A DNA stretch of 6,829 nucleotides, from assembly GCA_016926475.1 (NCBI GenBank), contig JAFGON010000063.1, positions 1-6,829 on the forward strand, given 5' to 3'. Positions 5,296-6,829 of the stretch are shown in pieces (position 1 is the stretch's first letter; every line of letters starts with the position of its first letter). The translations under genes and the position numbers were made by a program. The stretch is from a candidate division WOR-3 bacterium. Lineage in GTDB: Bacteria; SDB-A. Below the pieces are notes generated by a model, which made no database searches, was not told the DNA's origin, and worked only from the letters and a program-made list of their open reading frames with translations.

Positions 5296-6507
5296 TTGAA
5301 GAAAAATTCAACGGAATGGACCAGAAATTCTGCTTTCTTATTTATAATACTCTTCGGCGTAGTAAGCCTTTTCGCCGACATGAATTATGAGGGAGGGAGA
5401 AGCGTCGTCGGGCAGTATCTCAAGCTACTCGGCTCAAGCGCATTTGCGCTCGGAATTGCAGCCGGCGTTGGAGAATTTGCCGGATACGCACTGAGGTTTG
5501 TCTCCGGAACAATAGCCGACAAGACCAGAAAATACTGGGTAATAATAATTGTTGGATACGCTATTCAGCTTTGTTCTCTTCCAGCACTCGCTTTTCTCGA
5601 CAGCTGGCAGCTTGCGGTGGCTTTTTTGTTTTTTGAAAGAGTTGGTAAAGCTATCAGAAAACCCGCACACGACGCTGTCCTTTCTTTCGCGGCGAAAAGA
5701 ACAGGCAGAGGCTTTGGTTTCGGCCTTCACGAAGCGATGGATCAAATAGGAGCGTTTCTAGGGCCTGCGCTGTTTTCAGCACTTCTTCTGACAACGAGAA
5801 GCGAACTTGCTGTTTACAGAAAAGGACTCCTTTTTCTCTTCATACCGGCGGGAATAGTCATCGCGATCACAATATTCGCAAGTTTCTTGTTTCCGCATCC
5901 GGAAAAGTTCGAGATCAAATCAAAAAAACCCGAAATTTCGACAAAAGGATATTCACGTCATTATTGGATCATAGTAATTTCTGCGGGTCTTCTCGCAATG
6001 GGGATTACAGATTTTCCTTTGATAGGTCTTCACTTGAAAAATTTCGGAAGTTTTAAAGAAGCGATGATACCGCTTCTATACGCGGGGGCGATGGCAATAG
6101 ACGCTGTGTCTGCGATTATTCTGGGAGTTTTATACGACAGGATCGGATTAAAAGTACTTGCGGTTCTTTTCATAGTTGAAGTATTCACAGCGCCGCTCGT
6201 TTTTTTGGGTTCTTTCTGGTTTATAATCGCGGGGATGTCTCTATGGGGGATCAGCGTCGGAACACAGGAGTCCATTCTCAAAGCTTCAATATCGGATCTC
6301 GTCCACCAAAACAGAAGAGCTCAAGCTTTTGGTCTTTTCAATATGATATTCGGAGCATTATGGTTTTTAGGCAGCGCTGTCATGGGTTTTCTATACGACA
6401 AAATCGGTTCTTCAGCGCTCGTTTTTTTTTCTGTCGCCGTTCAGTTTTCCGCCGCACTGTTCTTTATGACTATTTTCTTTAAAAGAAAAAATGCCGCTGT
6501 CAGTTGA
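5296..6507 (+). CDS. Major facilitator superfamily permease
   Basis: This 403-residue, roughly 12-helix transporter moves an unidentified solute across the inner membrane. Numbered from the TTG at 5296, the loop after helix 2 has a motif-A-like GTIADKTRKYW (71-81). FERVGKAIRKPAHDA (113-127) and GFGLHEAMDQIGAFLGPALF (142-161) are conserved segments of this MFS subgroup. The second half repeats the motif as GVLYDRIG (277-284) and GFLYDKIG (364-371). A charged central loop (about 200-225) separates the two six-helix bundles. The TTG start with GAGAGGGA just upstream is preferred; an in-frame GTG at 5278 would add six residues but has AAGG directly abutting it. The gene lies about 60 bases after the RAYT-like gene on the same strand and may be read from the same transcript. 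The substrate cannot be assigned; drug efflux is possible but unsupported. Confidence 0.88.
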   Translation: MKKNSTEWTRNSAFLFIILFGVVSLFADMNYEGGRSVVGQYLKLLGSSAFALGIAAGVGEFAGYALRFVSGTIADKTRKYWVIIIVGYAIQLCSLPALAFLDSWQLAVAFLFFERVGKAIRKPAHDAVLSFAAKRTGRGFGFGLHEAMDQIGAFLGPALFSALLLTTRSELAVYRKGLLFLFIPAGIVIAITIFASFLFPHPEKFEIKSKKPEISTKGYSRHYWIIVISAGLLAMGITDFPLIGLHLKNFGSFKEAMIPLLYAGAMAIDAVSAIILGVLYDRIGLKVLAVLFIVEVFTAPLVFLGSFWFIIAGMSLWGISVGTQESILKASISDLVHQNRRAQAFGLFNMIFGALWFLGSAVMGFLYDKIGSSALVFFSVAVQFSAALFFMTIFFKRKNAAVS

Positions 6508-6697
6508 TAATTTTCTTTCTGAATTCATTTTTGTTTTAATTTTCTTGGTGTTAAGGGTATGAAGAGAATTGTAAAACAGGGTATCAAGCTGAAAATGATT
6601 ATTTCATTGTCTAATGCGAAAACCCAAGAATTTTAAGACGGAAATACTCTTTGACGGGATAAGACAATAGAATCCTTTTTTGTCATGTAAAAAAAGT

Positions 6698-6729
6698 AAA
6701 AGAGGGAAAGGTTTTCCTTTCCCTCTTTT
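6698..6729. terminator. Strong bidirectional intrinsic terminator
   Basis: A perfect 14-bp inverted repeat, AAAAGAGGGAAAGG / CCTTTCCCTCTTTT, has a TTTT loop. It is followed by TTTTTAT on the plus strand and by TTTTACTTTTTTT on the minus strand. It lies between the convergent MFS gene and the right-edge gene and should end both transcripts. It is 190 bases after the MFS stop; the interval 6508-6697 holds nothing else convincing. Confidence 0.88.
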
Positions 6730-6742
6730 TATAAGGAATATT

Positions 6743-6829
6743 TCAGTTTACTATCGAGAACTTCTCAGAAACCGTTTTTCCAGGAACAGTCAGCAGCATT
6801 ATGTAGTTGCCGGAAGTAACTCCGTCAGA
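6743..6829 (-). CDS. C-terminal end of a secreted protein with FlgD-like/sorting-type domain (partial)
   Basis: The frame is open from the right edge to a TGA (6743-6745) and encodes 28 residues: SDGVTSGNYIMLL, then TVPGKTVSEKFSIVN. The D-G-x-x-S-G-x-Y-x...K...I pattern is the last two strands of the FlgD-like Ig / type A C-terminal sorting domain, matching the end of the selenoprotein gene (DSGREVSAGIYRVEL...KILIKVQ). It is probably an exported or surface protein whose main domain lies outside the window. The position just after a strong terminator supports a true 3' end. Confidence 0.75.
   Translation of the reverse strand, partial: SDGVTSGNYIMLLTVPGKTVSEKFSIVN

Noticed and set aside
5097-5390. 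97-codon plus-strand ORF between the RAYT-like and MFS genes
   Set aside because: It overlaps both real genes in a different frame and has no family resemblance.
6559-6636. Small 25-residue ORF (MKRIVKQGIKLKM...) downstream of the MFS gene
   Set aside because: The AAGGG is only one or two bases from the ATG, and length and composition are what chance gives in AT-rich sequence; no support beyond that.

Overview
The window looks like a chromosomal segment from a moderately AT-rich, Gram-negative-type bacterium, probably one of the poorly cultured lineages around the FCB superphylum (WOR-3/Stahlbacteria, Cloacimonadota or Marinimicrobia type). The basis is two secreted proteins ending in FlgD-like Ig / C-terminal sorting-type domains, the remains of an outer-membrane beta-barrel gene, and lineage-mixed housekeeping genes. 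The phylum is inference. UGA ends most genes here, so it is an ordinary stop codon in this organism.

Layout, left to right. (1) The 3' end of an unrecognised plus-strand gene (2-190). (2) A convergent minus-strand gene (286-1335) for a signal-peptide-bearing, thioredoxin-fold, Omp28-like protein with a FlgD-like C-terminal domain. A conventional ORF caller splits it, because an in-frame UGA sits exactly at the first Cys of the CxxC active site (U-G-Y-C). A hairpin with a GGUC apical loop lies 21 nt after the UGA, close to its position in E. coli fdhF, so this is very probably a selenoprotein. Its only reasonable start codon is AUA, behind a strong Shine-Dalgarno. (3) An orphan pstS phosphate-binding protein gene (1642-2670, minus) with a tight terminator. 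(4) A minus-strand operon-like group (2843-4241): a small Cro/C1-type regulator, a polytopic membrane protein with a DERQ motif, and an outer-membrane beta-barrel gene interrupted by a tandem array of palindromic 22-bp repeats. (5) A divergent plus-strand pair: a RAYT/IS200-like protein that has lost its HUH histidines (4352-5236), and an MFS permease (5296-6507). (6) The 3' end of another FlgD-like-domain gene at the right edge (minus), separated from the MFS gene by a strong bidirectional terminator.

The most notable item is the selenocysteine-containing, secreted Omp28-like thioredoxin-fold protein with its in-gene SECIS-like hairpin. Next come the histidine-less RAYT homolog and the palindromic repeat array that has split a beta-barrel gene about 1.3 kb away from it. 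No function links all the genes. The regulator and membrane-protein pair is the only set whose spacing and order clearly suggest joint function.
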